DNA of 41,737 bases from Ignavibacterium sp. (GCA_025056745.1 JANWVQ010000031.1:1-41737), one strand, 5' to 3'. Positions 22,299 to 32,662 are shown, numbered from the stretch's first letter. A program made the numbers and translations. The notes: generated from the sequence alone by a model not told the origin.

Positions 22299-25007
22299 AT
22301 GAAAAATTTTATTAAGTATATAATAATTCTTCTATTAGCATTAAAATTCAATATCAAATCTCAAACGGAGTATATATTTAAGTTTGAAACAAAGGAAAAA
22401 TTCCTTCCACATAATTTGATTGCAAACTTTCCAGTTAATAAGCCAACAATCTCTCTTGCTTTAAGTGGTGGCGGTGCAAGAGGCATCTCTCAAATTGGTG
22501 TACTAAAAGCTTTAGTTGAAAATGGAATTGAACCAGATATAATCGTAGGAACAAGTATGGGAGGAATCATTGGAGGATTATACTCAGCTGGTTATTCAGT
22601 AGAACAGCTTGAAAAGATTGCTATCAACACAAACTGGAACGAATTGCTAACTTTCAATAACAGAGATACGAGAAAAGATCTATTTATAGATCAAAAAATT
22701 GCTCAAGATAGATCTCTTCTTACTTTAAGATTAGAAGGACTTACACCAATAATTCCCACATCTTTTAATGATGGACAAAAATTATCAAATTACTTAAACA
22801 TTCTAACTTTTGAAGCACCAATTCACTCAGATGAAGATTTCGATAAATTAAAAGTTAAATTCAGAGCAGTATGTACTAATTTAGTAACAGGGGAAATGGT
22901 TGAAATTAAAAAAGGTTCACTTAGTAAAGCTCTTCGCGCAAGTTCATCTGTAACTTTTTTCTTAGCTCCTGTTAAATATGATTCTTTGATTCTTGTTGAT
23001 GGTGGATTAGTAGCTAATGTACCTGTGGAATCTGCATTAAAGGAAAATGCTGATATTGTAATTGCAGTGGATGTTACAAGTCCGCTTTGGAAAGAATCTG
23101 ACCTTGAATATCCCTGGATTGTTGCAGACCAGATTGTTAGTATTCCAATTAGAAAGTTAAACAAAAAACAAATTGATCTTGCAGATTTTGTTATAACTCC
23201 AGATCTAAAAAATTTTAGTGCTACAAATTTCGAAAAGATTGATAGTTTAATTTATCTCGGCTATGCTTTTTCAACTAAAATAGCAAAAAAGATTAAAAAT
23301 AAAATTCATAGTATCTATGAAAGTAAAATATCTAAAGAGAAAATTTACTTTAGTAACATAACGTATGATGAAAGCTTTGATTCCACAGAGGTTGAATTTT
23401 TTAGAAATGAATTACTCCAAGAAGATTTTGTTTCAAATACTGATATTCAGATTTGCTTAGAGAAACTTTTCTTAACTGGATATTACAAAAACCTCTCTCT
23501 AAAAGCTTCAGTCTCTCCTGAAAAAACTATTTTAAGTTTGATTAAAGAAAAAAATCCGATCGTAAAAAATTTAATGTTAATCGGGATATCAAAAATTCCA
23601 ACTGAAACTATCAATGAAATATTCAAAGATGTAAATAAACAGCCTCTCAATAATATCAAATTATCAGAGGCATTAACAAAACTTATTTCAATTTATAGAC
23701 AAGAAGGACTATCCTTAGCTAAAGTTCAAGAAATTAAATATGATGAGGATAATAACAGATTAATAGTTTTTATAGATGAAGGAATCATTTCTGAAATTAA
23801 AGTTTGGGGAAATAATAAAACTGAAACTAATGTTATTTTAAGAGAGTTACCTTTCGATGTGGGTGATTTCTTCAAAATAGTTGATATAGATAAAGGACTT
23901 AGAAATCTTAGAAGCACAGGACTTTTTGAATTTGTTGAAATTACTGTAGAAGAAATTTCAGGAAGGAATGTGTTAAATGTTTACGTTACCGAAAGACCTA
24001 CTGGACTTATCAGAATTTTCAATAGAACAGATAACGATTATAAATTTCAGTTAGGAATTGATATTAGAGAAGAGAATCTATTTGGGACTGGAAGTGAAGT
24101 AGGATTGACTTTCTTTACTGGTTCACGAAACAGATCTTTATTACTTGAGAATAAATCAAACAGAATTTTTAATACTTATCTTACTTACAAATTAAGTATC
24201 TTTCATTCATTTAGAGATATCTACACATTTGAAACTAAACAAATTAATGATACTCGCTTTTCAAGAAATGTGAATGGTGAATATCGACAAATTGAATATG
24301 GAGCGTCAATCTCAGTTGGGACTCAGGTTGAGAGATTTGGGAATTTGATTTTTGAGGGTAAGTATAAAATTGATCAAATAAAAAATCTTATTAATAACAA
24401 TGTGCTTCCTTATAACACAAAGTTCTTTTCGTTAAAGATTAGTTCAACTGTTGATACTCAAGATAAATTCCCGTTTCCTGAAAAGGGGATTTACTTCAAC
24501 GGCTACTATGAAACTGCGCAATCATTTTTAATAAGCGATTTTGGTTATACTGTATTTTCTTTTGATTACAAAAACTATTTGAAAATATTTAATGACAACG
24601 TAATATCAACAAAATTCAAATGGGGATTCGCTGACAAAACTCTTCCTCTTTCTCAACATTTTTCTATTGGTGGACAAGATTCTTTCTTCGGGTTGAGAGA
24701 TTTTGAGTCAAGAGGAAGACAAATATTTCTTACTTCATTGTCATATCGTTTGAAAGTACCTTTTAAGATTTTTTTCCCAACTTATTTATCTGCTAGATAT
24801 GATTTAGGAAATGTTTGGGAAAATCAAGAGCAAATACGATTCAAAGACTTGAAACACGGTATCGGTGCTTCAATTTCTTTGGATACTCCAATCGGACCGG
24901 CTGAATTTTCTATTGGAAGAAGTTTTATTATTAAAAATACTATTCCTAAAAATCAACTAATGTGGGGTGATTTGTTGTTTTATTTTTCAATTGGATATTA
25001 TTATTAA
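22299..25007 (+). CDS. patatin-like phospholipase fused to POTRA and Omp85 barrel (PlpD-like)
   Basis: 902 residues with a signal-like N-terminus. The patatin domain (about 50-330) has the oxyanion loop SGGGARG, nucleophile Ser86 in GTSMG and Asp234 in VDGGLVANVP, a complete Ser-Asp dyad. A POTRA-like region (about 400-575) with IKVWGNNKTE leads to a C-terminal Omp85 barrel with VDTQDKFPFPEKG, FGLRDFESRG and a final FYFSIGYYY. In PlpD-type proteins the barrel anchors or exports the lipase domain at the outer membrane; type Vd autotransport is the family model. ATG 22299 is chosen; TTG at 22296 is an in-frame alternative. It starts 20 bases after yidC, perhaps in the same transcript. Confidence 0.93.
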   Translation: MKNFIKYIIILLLALKFNIKSQTEYIFKFETKEKFLPHNLIANFPVNKPTISLALSGGGARGISQIGVLKALVENGIEPDIIVGTSMGGIIGGLYSAGYSVEQLEKIAINTNWNELLTFNNRDTRKDLFIDQKIAQDRSLLTLRLEGLTPIIPTSFNDGQKLSNYLNILTFEAPIHSDEDFDKLKVKFRAVCTNLVTGEMVEIKKGSLSKALRASSSVTFFLAPVKYDSLILVDGGLVANVPVESALKENADIVIAVDVTSPLWKESDLEYPWIVADQIVSIPIRKLNKKQIDLADFVITPDLKNFSATNFEKIDSLIYLGYAFSTKIAKKIKNKIHSIYESKISKEKIYFSNITYDESFDSTEVEFFRNELLQEDFVSNTDIQICLEKLFLTGYYKNLSLKASVSPEKTILSLIKEKNPIVKNLMLIGISKIPTETINEIFKDVNKQPLNNIKLSEALTKLISIYRQEGLSLAKVQEIKYDEDNNRLIVFIDEGIISEIKVWGNNKTETNVILRELPFDVGDFFKIVDIDKGLRNLRSTGLFEFVEITVEEISGRNVLNVYVTERPTGLIRIFNRTDNDYKFQLGIDIREENLFGTGSEVGLTFFTGSRNRSLLLENKSNRIFNTYLTYKLSIFHSFRDIYTFETKQINDTRFSRNVNGEYRQIEYGASISVGTQVERFGNLIFEGKYKIDQIKNLINNNVLPYNTKFFSLKISSTVDTQDKFPFPEKGIYFNGYYETAQSFLISDFGYTVFSFDYKNYLKIFNDNVISTKFKWGFADKTLPLSQHFSIGGQDSFFGLRDFESRGRQIFLTSLSYRLKVPFKIFFPTYLSARYDLGNVWENQEQIRFKDLKHGIGASISLDTPIGPAEFSIGRSFIIKNTIPKNQLMWGDLLFYFSIGYYY

Positions 25008-25127
25008 AACTTGGTCTTTAGATGTTTAGTAAGTGCATTTACAAAATAAATTCTATGATAAACAAAAGTTCATTAAAAATTTTAGAATTAACTTTACTTA
25101 AAAAAAATTATCAAATCAGGAGGTCGT

Positions 25128-26375
25128 ATGTTTGACTCAAATTATAATTTCACTTGTGTTGAAAGATTTCTGAGATATGTTAAGTATGATACTCAATCAG
25201 ATGAAGATTCGATAACTTTTCCAAGTACAGATAAGCAAAAAGTTTTGGCTGCTGATTTAGCAGAAGAACTCCGTCAGATGGGCTTGCAGGATGCAACTAT
25301 GGATGAATGGGGTTATGTAATGGCAACCCTACCATCAAATACAGAAAAGAATGTCCCACCAATTGCTTTCATTGCACATATTGACACATCTCCTGCAGTA
25401 ACTGGAGCAAACGTTAATCCAATTATTAGAAAAAATTATCAAGGTGGTGATATACAACTTGAAAACGGTGGATTTGTTATTAAAGTTGATGAAAACCCAG
25501 ATCTTAAGAATATGATAGGATATGATATTATAACAACAGATGGAACGACTTTATTAGGTGCTGACAATAAAGCAGGTGTCGCTGAAATAATGGACGCAAT
25601 AAATTATTTAATTACTCATCCTGAAATCAAACACGGAGATATTAAAGTCTGTTTTACTCCTGATGAAGAAGTCGGTAGAGGGACAGAAAAAATTGACCTT
25701 AAAAAATTAGGAGCAAAATATGCTTATACTGTTGATGGTTCATCACGTGGTGAAATAGAAGTTGAAACTTTTTCAGCCGATGCAGTCGTAATAAAATTCA
25801 TTGGTAAAAATATTCATCCCGGTTATGCAAAAGGAATTATGATTAATTCAATAAAAATTGCTGCAACTTTCATAGATTCTCTACCAAAAGACTCTCTCTC
25901 TCCTGAGACAACGGAAGGAAGAAATGGTTTCGTGCACTGTACTAGCATCCTTGGAAATGAGGAAGCAACAACATTGAAATTTATAGTAAGAGATTTTGAA
26001 ACCCCTAAATTGAAAGAATATGAAGAGATGTTAAAAAATCTCGCAGAGAAAGCAGTAGAAAAATATCCCGGTTCTAAATTTGAATTTCAAGTAATCGAGC
26101 AATATAGAAATATGAGGGAAGTTTTGGACAAGCATCCACAAGTAACAGAGTATGCCATTGAAGCTATGAATCGATTGGGAATTAAACCAATTATGCATCC
26201 AATTCGTGGTGGAACAGATGGTTCAAGATTAAGTTTTATGGGATTACCAACTCCAAATATTTTCGCTGGTGAACATAGTTTTCATTCTCAACTTGAATGG
26301 ATTGCTGTTCAAGATATGTATGAGGCAGTTAAACTAATAGTAGAAATTGCTAAAGTTTGGGAAGAGAAAAGTTAA
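25128..26375 (+). CDS. pepT: peptidase T (tripeptide aminopeptidase, M20)
   Basis: 415 residues, standard length. Zinc ligands fit M20: His84 and Asp86 in AHIDTSPA, bridging Asp146 in LLGADNKAG, the catalytic base and ligand in TPDEEVGRG (Glu180/Glu181), Asp in VDGSSRGE, and the last His in GEHSFHSQLEW. The cytosolic enzyme removes the N-terminal residue of tripeptides. A strong ribosome site (AGGAGG) precedes ATG 25128, 121 bases after the patatin gene, so it probably has its own promoter. The C-terminal segment HPIRGGTDGSRLSFMGLP is characteristic for PepT. Confidence 0.96.
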   Translation: MFDSNYNFTCVERFLRYVKYDTQSDEDSITFPSTDKQKVLAADLAEELRQMGLQDATMDEWGYVMATLPSNTEKNVPPIAFIAHIDTSPAVTGANVNPIIRKNYQGGDIQLENGGFVIKVDENPDLKNMIGYDIITTDGTTLLGADNKAGVAEIMDAINYLITHPEIKHGDIKVCFTPDEEVGRGTEKIDLKKLGAKYAYTVDGSSRGEIEVETFSADAVVIKFIGKNIHPGYAKGIMINSIKIAATFIDSLPKDSLSPETTEGRNGFVHCTSILGNEEATTLKFIVRDFETPKLKEYEEMLKNLAEKAVEKYPGSKFEFQVIEQYRNMREVLDKHPQVTEYAIEAMNRLGIKPIMHPIRGGTDGSRLSFMGLPTPNIFAGEHSFHSQLEWIAVQDMYEAVKLIVEIAKVWEEKS

Positions 26376-26450
26376 GTAAATCTCATCGTTAATTGTTTTA
26401 TTGATTATAGAGTTATTATATGAATTTTAATTGGACATTAATTGTAAAAA

Positions 26451-27695
26451 ATGATTTCTGATAATATTAATAAAGATAAAAAGTCAAGAATTAAAGTCCC
26501 TGAGTTGATGGCTCCTGCTGGTGATTGGACAATGCTTCGTACTGCAATTCAATACGGTGCTAATGCAGTTTATTTTGGCGTAGATAAATTAAATATGAGA
26601 GCGAGTGCTAAAAATTTTTCTGTTAGAGATCTACCAAAAATTTCGGAGTTCTGTCACTCAAACAATGTTCTGTCTTATTTAACACTTAATAGCATCGTTT
26701 ACGAGTCTGAATTAAAACAAGTTGAAAAAATCATTAAAATAGCAAAAGAGTCTGGTATTAGTAGAATTATTTGCTGGGATTTATCAGTTGTTGAAATTTG
26801 TAAAGAATACGAAATACCATTTTGCATTTCAACACAGGCATCTGTTTCGAATTCGTATGCAATTGATTTTTACAAAAAGATTGGAGCAACGCGAATAGTA
26901 TTAGCAAGAGAATGTACTCTCTCAGATATAAAAAAAATTAGAAAGAAAACAGATTTAGAATTAGAGGTTTTCATTCACGGTGCAATGTGTGTGGCAATAA
27001 GTGGCCGATGTTTTATGAGCCATCATTTGTTTAATAAAAGTGCAAACAGAGGAGAGTGCCTTCAACCTTGTCGAAGAGAATATGAAATTTATGATCCATC
27101 AATTGGGAAATCTCTTTTAATTGGAGAAGATTATGTTATGTCACCAAAGGATTTATGTACAATTGAATTCATCGACAAAATAATCCAAACAGGAGTTGAT
27201 TCATTAAAGATTGAGGGACGGAAAAGATCGCCTGAATATGTAGCAACTACAGTATCCGTATATAGAAAAGCGATTGATTTATACTTCGAAAAAAAATTGA
27301 CCAAAGAAGTTAAATCAATACTATTGGATGAACTAAAAACAGTTTACAATAAAGGATTTTCATCTGGTTTTTATTTTGGAACTCCATCGTCTGAAGATTA
27401 TTCATCGGTTGAAGGAAGTTTGGCGACAACGAGAAAAAAATATATTGGTAAAGTTCTGAACTTTTATAAAAAAAATAATGTAGTTCATATTTTAGTTGAA
27501 TCAGGAAGTTTAAAGTTGAATGATGATATAATTTTCATAGGCGAAACAACTGGTTTATTGAGACATAAAATCTTTTCATTTAAGGTTAATGATAAAGATG
27601 GAGTTCTTGCAAAAAAAGGTGATGAAATAACTTTAATTGTTGATTCATTAGTCAGGAGAAATGACAAGGTTTATAAAATTGAAACTGTAAATTAA
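26451..27695 (+). CDS. U32-family protein, YegQ/TrhP-like (tRNA U34 hydroxylation)
   Basis: 414 residues. The N-terminus PELMAPAGDWTMLRTAIQYGANAVYFG and the family signature EVFIHGAMCVAISGRCFMS with the further Cys in RGECLQPCRREY are those of the U32 group, whose four cysteines hold an iron-sulfur cluster. E. coli YegQ (TrhP) of this layout and length hydroxylates uridine 34 of tRNA using prephenate; older annotation calls the family collagenase-like peptidase. Assignment to TrhP rather than another U32 branch rests on length and the RREYEI/GKSLL segments, so it is fairly but not fully sure. It is followed after 13 bases by the antiporter gene. Confidence 0.88.
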   Translation: MISDNINKDKKSRIKVPELMAPAGDWTMLRTAIQYGANAVYFGVDKLNMRASAKNFSVRDLPKISEFCHSNNVLSYLTLNSIVYESELKQVEKIIKIAKESGISRIICWDLSVVEICKEYEIPFCISTQASVSNSYAIDFYKKIGATRIVLARECTLSDIKKIRKKTDLELEVFIHGAMCVAISGRCFMSHHLFNKSANRGECLQPCRREYEIYDPSIGKSLLIGEDYVMSPKDLCTIEFIDKIIQTGVDSLKIEGRKRSPEYVATTVSVYRKAIDLYFEKKLTKEVKSILLDELKTVYNKGFSSGFYFGTPSSEDYSSVEGSLATTRKKYIGKVLNFYKKNNVVHILVESGSLKLNDDIIFIGETTGLLRHKIFSFKVNDKDGVLAKKGDEITLIVDSLVRRNDKVYKIETVN

Positions 27696-27708
27696 TCAAG
27701 GAGATATC

Positions 27709-28638
27709 TTGGAAATTGTAATTCTTATTATTGCTGGTTTAGGATTATTATTCATTGGTGGGGAACTTCTCGTTAGAGGTTCATCTTCATTAGCTTTAAG
27801 TTTAGGTTTAACTCCGCTTGTTGTAGGACTAACTGTTGTTGCATTCGGAACAAGTAGTCCTGAATTAGTAGTTAGCATTCAAGCTGCTATAAAGGGCAAT
27901 AGTGCAATATCAATTGGAAACGTTGTTGGTTCTAATATTGCCAATATTGCTCTTATACTTGGTCTTTCTGCTGTTATTAGACCTGTTTCTGTGCAAGCTA
28001 GTGCAATTTACAGAGAAATTCCATTTATGATTTTTGTCAGTATTATCTTTTCATTGCTTGTATTCTTTAAACATATTGCTTTTGTAGCAGGACTATCATT
28101 TATTTTATTATTAGCTCTTTATGTTGTAGTTTCTTTGCATATATCAAAGAAAAGTCACCCTGATGAATTGGGTGATCCTGTAAAAAATAAGTACTCAACT
28201 ATTATTTCAATTGTTTTTGTAATTCTTGGACTATTGGGATTAATTTATGGTTCTGATCTGTTTATTAATGGTTCTGTGAAACTTGCAAGAATCTTAGGAG
28301 TTAGTGAATTTATAATTGGACTCACAATTGTTGCGGTTGGGACAAGCCTACCTGAATTGGTTACTTCAATAGTTGCCTCAATAAGGAAAGAATCTGATAT
28401 TTTATTAGGAAATATTGTTGGATCAAATATATTCAACATTCTTGCAATCATTGGAATAGCAGCGTTGATTACATCAATGAATTTAAATGAAGTTAATATC
28501 GTTGATTTACTTGTTATGATATTTTTTAGTGTTGTTGTTTTGCCTATGAGTTTATTCAATAAAATCATAAGCAGAATGGAAGGAATTTTTCTGTTAATTG
28601 GATATGTGGTCTATTTGGTCTATTTGACAAATACTTAA
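27709..28638 (+). CDS. calcium/sodium antiporter (CaCA family, YrbG-like)
   Basis: 309 residues, about ten hydrophobic segments arranged as two inverted halves. Each half has the alpha-repeat: VVAFGTSSPELVVSI with GNVVGSNIANIALILG, and VAVGTSLPELVTSI with GNIVGSNIFNILAIIG; the two Glu in the xPEL motifs bind cation. The start is TTG at 27709, fixed by a well-spaced ribosome site AAGGAG (27699-27704) 5 bases before. Proteins of this family exchange cytosolic Ca2+ for Na+ or H+ across the inner membrane. The 3' end overlaps the convergent Omp85-like gene by 4 bases. Confidence 0.94.
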   Translation: MEIVILIIAGLGLLFIGGELLVRGSSSLALSLGLTPLVVGLTVVAFGTSSPELVVSIQAAIKGNSAISIGNVVGSNIANIALILGLSAVIRPVSVQASAIYREIPFMIFVSIIFSLLVFFKHIAFVAGLSFILLLALYVVVSLHISKKSHPDELGDPVKNKYSTIISIVFVILGLLGLIYGSDLFINGSVKLARILGVSEFIIGLTIVAVGTSLPELVTSIVASIRKESDILLGNIVGSNIFNILAIIGIAALITSMNLNEVNIVDLLVMIFFSVVVLPMSLFNKIISRMEGIFLLIGYVVYLVYLTNT

Positions 28639-30407
28639 AATTCATTAACAATACCAAAATGAATTTTACCCTCTGAGAAGGAATCTTCTTTTCCTAATGC
28701 AAAACTAACAGCAAGTACTCCAATTGCTGTTTCAAGATTAATTCCTACTCCATATCCGTATAGAAGAGATTCCATCTTCATAATGTTTTTTGATGAATCT
28801 GCTAGTCTCAAATAATAACCAATATCAAAAAAACTAAAAACAAAAGTTCTTGCTGTTAGTAAAAATCTATATTCTAAATTAGACCAAAAAATTCTATTAC
28901 CTATAAACTGTTCCTCTCTGTATCCTCTTAATGAATTTGTTCCACCAAGTTTAAAGAGATCTGTACTTTCAAAAGATTTACCTTTTAACTCACGAAGATG
29001 AAATGATACTGCCAGAACTTGTCTGTTAAATATGGAGGTAAAAAATTCTAAGTCTGAAATGATTCTTTGTAAATTCAAATTACGAACAACTTGAGATGTG
29101 AGAAATCTTTCAGGACCAGATATATTCTTTTTGCTATAAAGATATGTATTAGTAAATGAAACTCCTTTTGTTGGAGAATATGGATCATCGCGGGTGTCGT
29201 ATTTTATACTAAATCCAGTAGTGATTAATGATGAATTAAAAACTGTAAAGACTGGTATTACTCTTTCAGTTGGAATAACTACTTCAGAGCCAACAATCAA
29301 AGATGCAGAAATATTTTCAGAAGCTAAATATTCAAAATTACTTTCAATCTTTCTTTGAACATAAGTTGTGTCCTGAATTCTTTGGTAAAAATTAAATGAT
29401 ATATTAAAAGGTAGATTAAGTAACCAAGGTTCCAAATATTTTAATTCAAGCTCTTGTGAGTTTCTTCCAAATTTATTCCATCTAAGTGCAACAGATCTGC
29501 CAGTTCCAAATAAATTTCTTAACGATATGTTTGCTAAGCCTGTAACATAACCTTTACTTTCATTTTTTGCTGGAGGAATGTATCCGATAATTCCATCAAA
29601 ATTATTTGTTTGTTTTTCTAAAACTTCAATTACTAAAACGCCTTCATTTTTTTGATTAATATAAAATGATGGATTTTTAACAGGCTCGAAGAATCTTAAT
29701 CGATTCAATCTATTGGGCAAATCATTAATTTTCTTTTGAGAATACAAATCTCCTTTTTTTAATCGAAGCTCCCGCGTAATAACGTAATCTTTAGTAGTTT
29801 CATTACCTCGAATTTCAATTAAATCAATTCTACAAAGTGCTCCTTTTTCAATTAAAAGTTTTATGTCTGCTTTTCTCTCTGAATGAATTGAATCTGAACT
29901 AAATTGAATAGATCTTACTATGACTTTAGCAAAAGGATGTCCATTGTCTTCATAATATTTTATCAAACTCTCTATAACATTTTCAAAACTATTTTTATCA
30001 AGTAAACTTCCAATTATTGAATTAAATCTTTCTTCATAAAAAATTTTATCAGTACTGTCTGCATTTAAGAATTCTATAGATGAAATTATAGTTGGAAAAT
30101 CTTCATTAATACTGATAATAATTTTAATGTTTGAAGAATCAATTTCGATTATATATATAGAATCAATCTTAGCAAAAAAATATCCATTAAGTGATAGAAA
30201 TCTTAAAATCCTATTTGATACAGAATCTAACATTCCATTGAAAGAAGATTGATTTAATTTTAATCCACTCCAATCTAAGTAATCACTTTGTGAAAAAACT
30301 TTGTTGCCCTGAACTTCTAATGATTTGATAAATTGTTTTTGAGCTAAAATTATAGTGGAAGTAAGAAATAAAGTAATAATTATTTTAATAAGAGGTCGGA
30401 CTATCAT
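28635..30407 (-). CDS. BamA/TamA-family (Omp85) outer-membrane protein
   Basis: 590 residues with a signal peptide cut near ILA-QKQ. Three POTRA-like units follow (about 25-260), recognisable by LEVQGNKVFS, an internal unit with YYEDNGHPFAKV, and IEIRGNETTKDYVITREL. The C-terminal barrel has YDTRDDPYSPTKG, GGTNSLRGYREEQFIGN (the conserved loop-6 RGY motif) and a last strand ending in Phe. It is shorter than a full BamA (five POTRA, about 800 aa), so a TamA-like or specialised assembly factor is more likely. ATG 30407 is used; TTG 30410 also exists. The start overlaps the PfkB-kinase gene by 23 bases. Confidence 0.9.
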   Translation of the reverse strand: MIVRPLIKIIITLFLTSTIILAQKQFIKSLEVQGNKVFSQSDYLDWSGLKLNQSSFNGMLDSVSNRILRFLSLNGYFFAKIDSIYIIEIDSSNIKIIISINEDFPTIISSIEFLNADSTDKIFYEERFNSIIGSLLDKNSFENVIESLIKYYEDNGHPFAKVIVRSIQFSSDSIHSERKADIKLLIEKGALCRIDLIEIRGNETTKDYVITRELRLKKGDLYSQKKINDLPNRLNRLRFFEPVKNPSFYINQKNEGVLVIEVLEKQTNNFDGIIGYIPPAKNESKGYVTGLANISLRNLFGTGRSVALRWNKFGRNSQELELKYLEPWLLNLPFNISFNFYQRIQDTTYVQRKIESNFEYLASENISASLIVGSEVVIPTERVIPVFTVFNSSLITTGFSIKYDTRDDPYSPTKGVSFTNTYLYSKKNISGPERFLTSQVVRNLNLQRIISDLEFFTSIFNRQVLAVSFHLRELKGKSFESTDLFKLGGTNSLRGYREEQFIGNRIFWSNLEYRFLLTARTFVFSFFDIGYYLRLADSSKNIMKMESLLYGYGVGINLETAIGVLAVSFALGKEDSFSEGKIHFGIVNEF

Positions 30408-31356
30408 CAATCAGTTTAATTTTTTTACCGATCTGTTCAACTCGGACTTGATCTATCAATTGCTCAAATTGATTGAGTTCAATATTACAAACTTCTGATG
30501 TAGTAGAATTAGCTGATGCAAGCGCTGTTGAAAATTTAAGTGAATGTTCAAAAACATCACCTACTTTCCATCCATAAATCAAACCAGCAACAAAAGCATC
30601 TCCACATCCGGTTGAATCAAAAGAATCAACTGATGGTGGATAAATTTTGTAGACATAATCAAAATTTTGTGCATAGAATTCTTTTTCTCCGTTTGTAAGA
30701 TAAGCTCTTTTTATCCCTTTGCTATATAAAAGTTGTAATAAATCTAAAATTGCTTCTTCGTTGTTCAAAGTAAGATTTAAATATCTTTCTAATTCTTCAT
30801 AATTATTATGAACTACAGTTGGGGCAAGATTAAATACTTCATTTAAGTTCTTTCCATAATAATCACAAATAGAAACTTTGTCTAATTTATTTGCCAAAGA
30901 AATTGCAAATTCAACTAACTCAGATGATTCCTCTGTTGGTGAACTACCTGAGATAACCATTATTTCACAATTTACAATCACTTTAGAAATTAAATTTTTC
31001 AGTGATTGAATTTCATCTTTCGAGATAATTGGATTATTTGAAAAAAAAGAAAATATTTTTTTATCATTATTTGAAATAATTACTGCAGCTTCTCTGGTTT
31101 GATCTTCTATATGGACAGAAGTAAAGTTTAAGTTTTCTTTTCTTAACAGATCGCGAAGCGTCTTACCGTTTGATCCTCCACTAAAAATTAAGTTATGAGA
31201 ATCTATTCCTAACCTTTTTAGCTGGCGTGCAACATTAATACCTTTGCCACCAGCCTGATATTTTACTTTACCTGATCTATTAACATTATTTAAGGTAACT
31301 TGGTTATAGTAAAATCTTCTTTCAAGAAGAGGATTGAGGGTTATTATTAAAACCAT
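30385..31356 (-). CDS. PfkB-family sugar-phosphate kinase (1-phosphofructokinase/tagatose-6-phosphate kinase type)
   Basis: 323 residues. Motifs: N-terminal LNPLLERRFYY, GGKGINVARQLKRLG (36-50, PfkB signature 1) and DSTGCGDAFVAG (signature 2) with catalytic Asp253. This is the layout of the hexose-phosphate kinase branch (FruK, LacC, PfkB). Two small deviations: the substrate-binding Asp of the usual NPALD motif is Glu12, and the anion-hole sequence is GCGD instead of GAGD. Both are conservative, so activity is expected, but the sugar phosphate cannot be read with confidence. It lies between the GWxTD gene (6 bases away) and the Omp85-like gene, an odd place for a sugar kinase. Confidence 0.88.
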   Translation of the reverse strand: MVLIITLNPLLERRFYYNQVTLNNVNRSGKVKYQAGGKGINVARQLKRLGIDSHNLIFSGGSNGKTLRDLLRKENLNFTSVHIEDQTREAAVIISNNDKKIFSFFSNNPIISKDEIQSLKNLISKVIVNCEIMVISGSSPTEESSELVEFAISLANKLDKVSICDYYGKNLNEVFNLAPTVVHNNYEELERYLNLTLNNEEAILDLLQLLYSKGIKRAYLTNGEKEFYAQNFDYVYKIYPPSVDSFDSTGCGDAFVAGLIYGWKVGDVFEHSLKFSTALASANSTTSEVCNIELNQFEQLIDQVRVEQIGKKIKLIDDSPTSY

Positions 31357-31362
31357 AATATA

Positions 31363-32652
31363 TCAATATCTGTATCTAAAAAGGTCACCTGATAATGGCG
31401 TGATTAATTTATAATCTCCAAAACCAGTTTGATCAACAAAGATGAAGCTTCGATTTATTTCATAATATTCCCAAATCTCATAAGGTTTAGAATCATATTC
31501 GAAAGGATGTCTATCAATATTATTTGGGCTTCCAAGAATTATATAAACCATACCGCGATCAGTTTTCCAACCTTCGTTGTAATTTGAAAAGTTTTCATTT
31601 GCATAATTAACTCTTCTGAAATATTCATCAAAAACTTCATTTTCTTCATTATTTGGAGAAGGATCTTTGCGTTTCCAGAATTCTAAAAAGTTTTTGAGTT
31701 TGTCCTCATTTGTAGTTGCGTCTTTGATTTTGCTTAATTCCTGCGGAGATGCAATGTAAATCATCTGTTCGATTGCTTTATCTAAATCCAGAACTGATGA
31801 AGGAAGACCAGCCCATCTTGAGAAAAACGGTTTGTTGAGAACGTTGATGGTTCTTAGATTTTCATCTTTAATTGTGACTCTCAAAACAAATGTTCCAAGA
31901 TTTAATTTAAGATCTGGTATGTGTTCGAGTATTTGATTCTTTCCAAACTTAATGTCTTTAACCTGACTTTTTTTGAAAAGAACTTTTGATTCTTTGTCAA
32001 TTATCTCATACTCTACAGTGCAAATGTTCTTCGAGCTATCACCTGAAAAAATATCATAATAAAATTGAAGTCCATAATTAGTAAGTGTTATATTCCTCGA
32101 AACATTTGGTAAAATTTTACTGTCAGGTAAGTCGGATTTTGTTACGAAAAGAATATCGCTGACATCTAATGTTGGATTTAATTCTCTTACTCTAAAGGTA
32201 TTCTCAGATTTGATTTCCTTTTTTGAGTCGTTGTCGATAACCCCGGTTCTAAATAAATAATTTCCTGGTTTTAATTCAAAAGAGCGAAATCCCACATTGA
32301 AATTTAATTTGGATGTTGTCTGTGAAAAATCTAAAACATTTAATGTTTCATTCCAGGTTTTTTCGACAATCAGATTTTCTTTTTTTTCATCGTAGATTGA
32401 GATAACAACAGAATATTTTGATGTAAAACCCTGTCCAGTTTTTATAAATTGAAGATTTTTAAAAGGGACAAGAATATAAACATCAACTTTGGAAAATCCT
32501 GGTTTTTCAGATTTCGTTGTTATAAAATCCTGATAAAAGAAAGCATCAGAAGATGACCTGAATTGTTTATCATAGTTCATCGATTGAGCAAACAAACAAT
32601 TCAGATTAAAAGATATTAATAGAAAAAGAAGGTTTGATATAATTATTTTCAT
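31363..32652 (-). CDS. GWxTD-domain exported protein
   Basis: 429 residues with a signal peptide (cleavage likely after LFAQ region, about residue 22). The middle is beta-rich with no known catalytic motif. The C-terminal domain carries the name-giving motif GWKTDRGMVYIILG followed by YEIWEYY and FVDQTGFGDYKL, the diagnostic pattern of the GWxTD domain found in Ignavibacteria, Acidobacteria and relatives. Its function is not established. It sits in a tight operon after rimO (10 bases) and before the PfkB kinase and an Omp85 protein; periplasmic or outer-membrane-associated location is inferred. Confidence 0.88.
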   Translation of the reverse strand: MKIIISNLLFLLISFNLNCLFAQSMNYDKQFRSSSDAFFYQDFITTKSEKPGFSKVDVYILVPFKNLQFIKTGQGFTSKYSVVISIYDEKKENLIVEKTWNETLNVLDFSQTTSKLNFNVGFRSFELKPGNYLFRTGVIDNDSKKEIKSENTFRVRELNPTLDVSDILFVTKSDLPDSKILPNVSRNITLTNYGLQFYYDIFSGDSSKNICTVEYEIIDKESKVLFKKSQVKDIKFGKNQILEHIPDLKLNLGTFVLRVTIKDENLRTINVLNKPFFSRWAGLPSSVLDLDKAIEQMIYIASPQELSKIKDATTNEDKLKNFLEFWKRKDPSPNNEENEVFDEYFRRVNYANENFSNYNEGWKTDRGMVYIILGSPNNIDRHPFEYDSKPYEIWEYYEINRSFIFVDQTGFGDYKLITPLSGDLFRYRY

Positions 32653-32662
32653 TTTATTCTCC

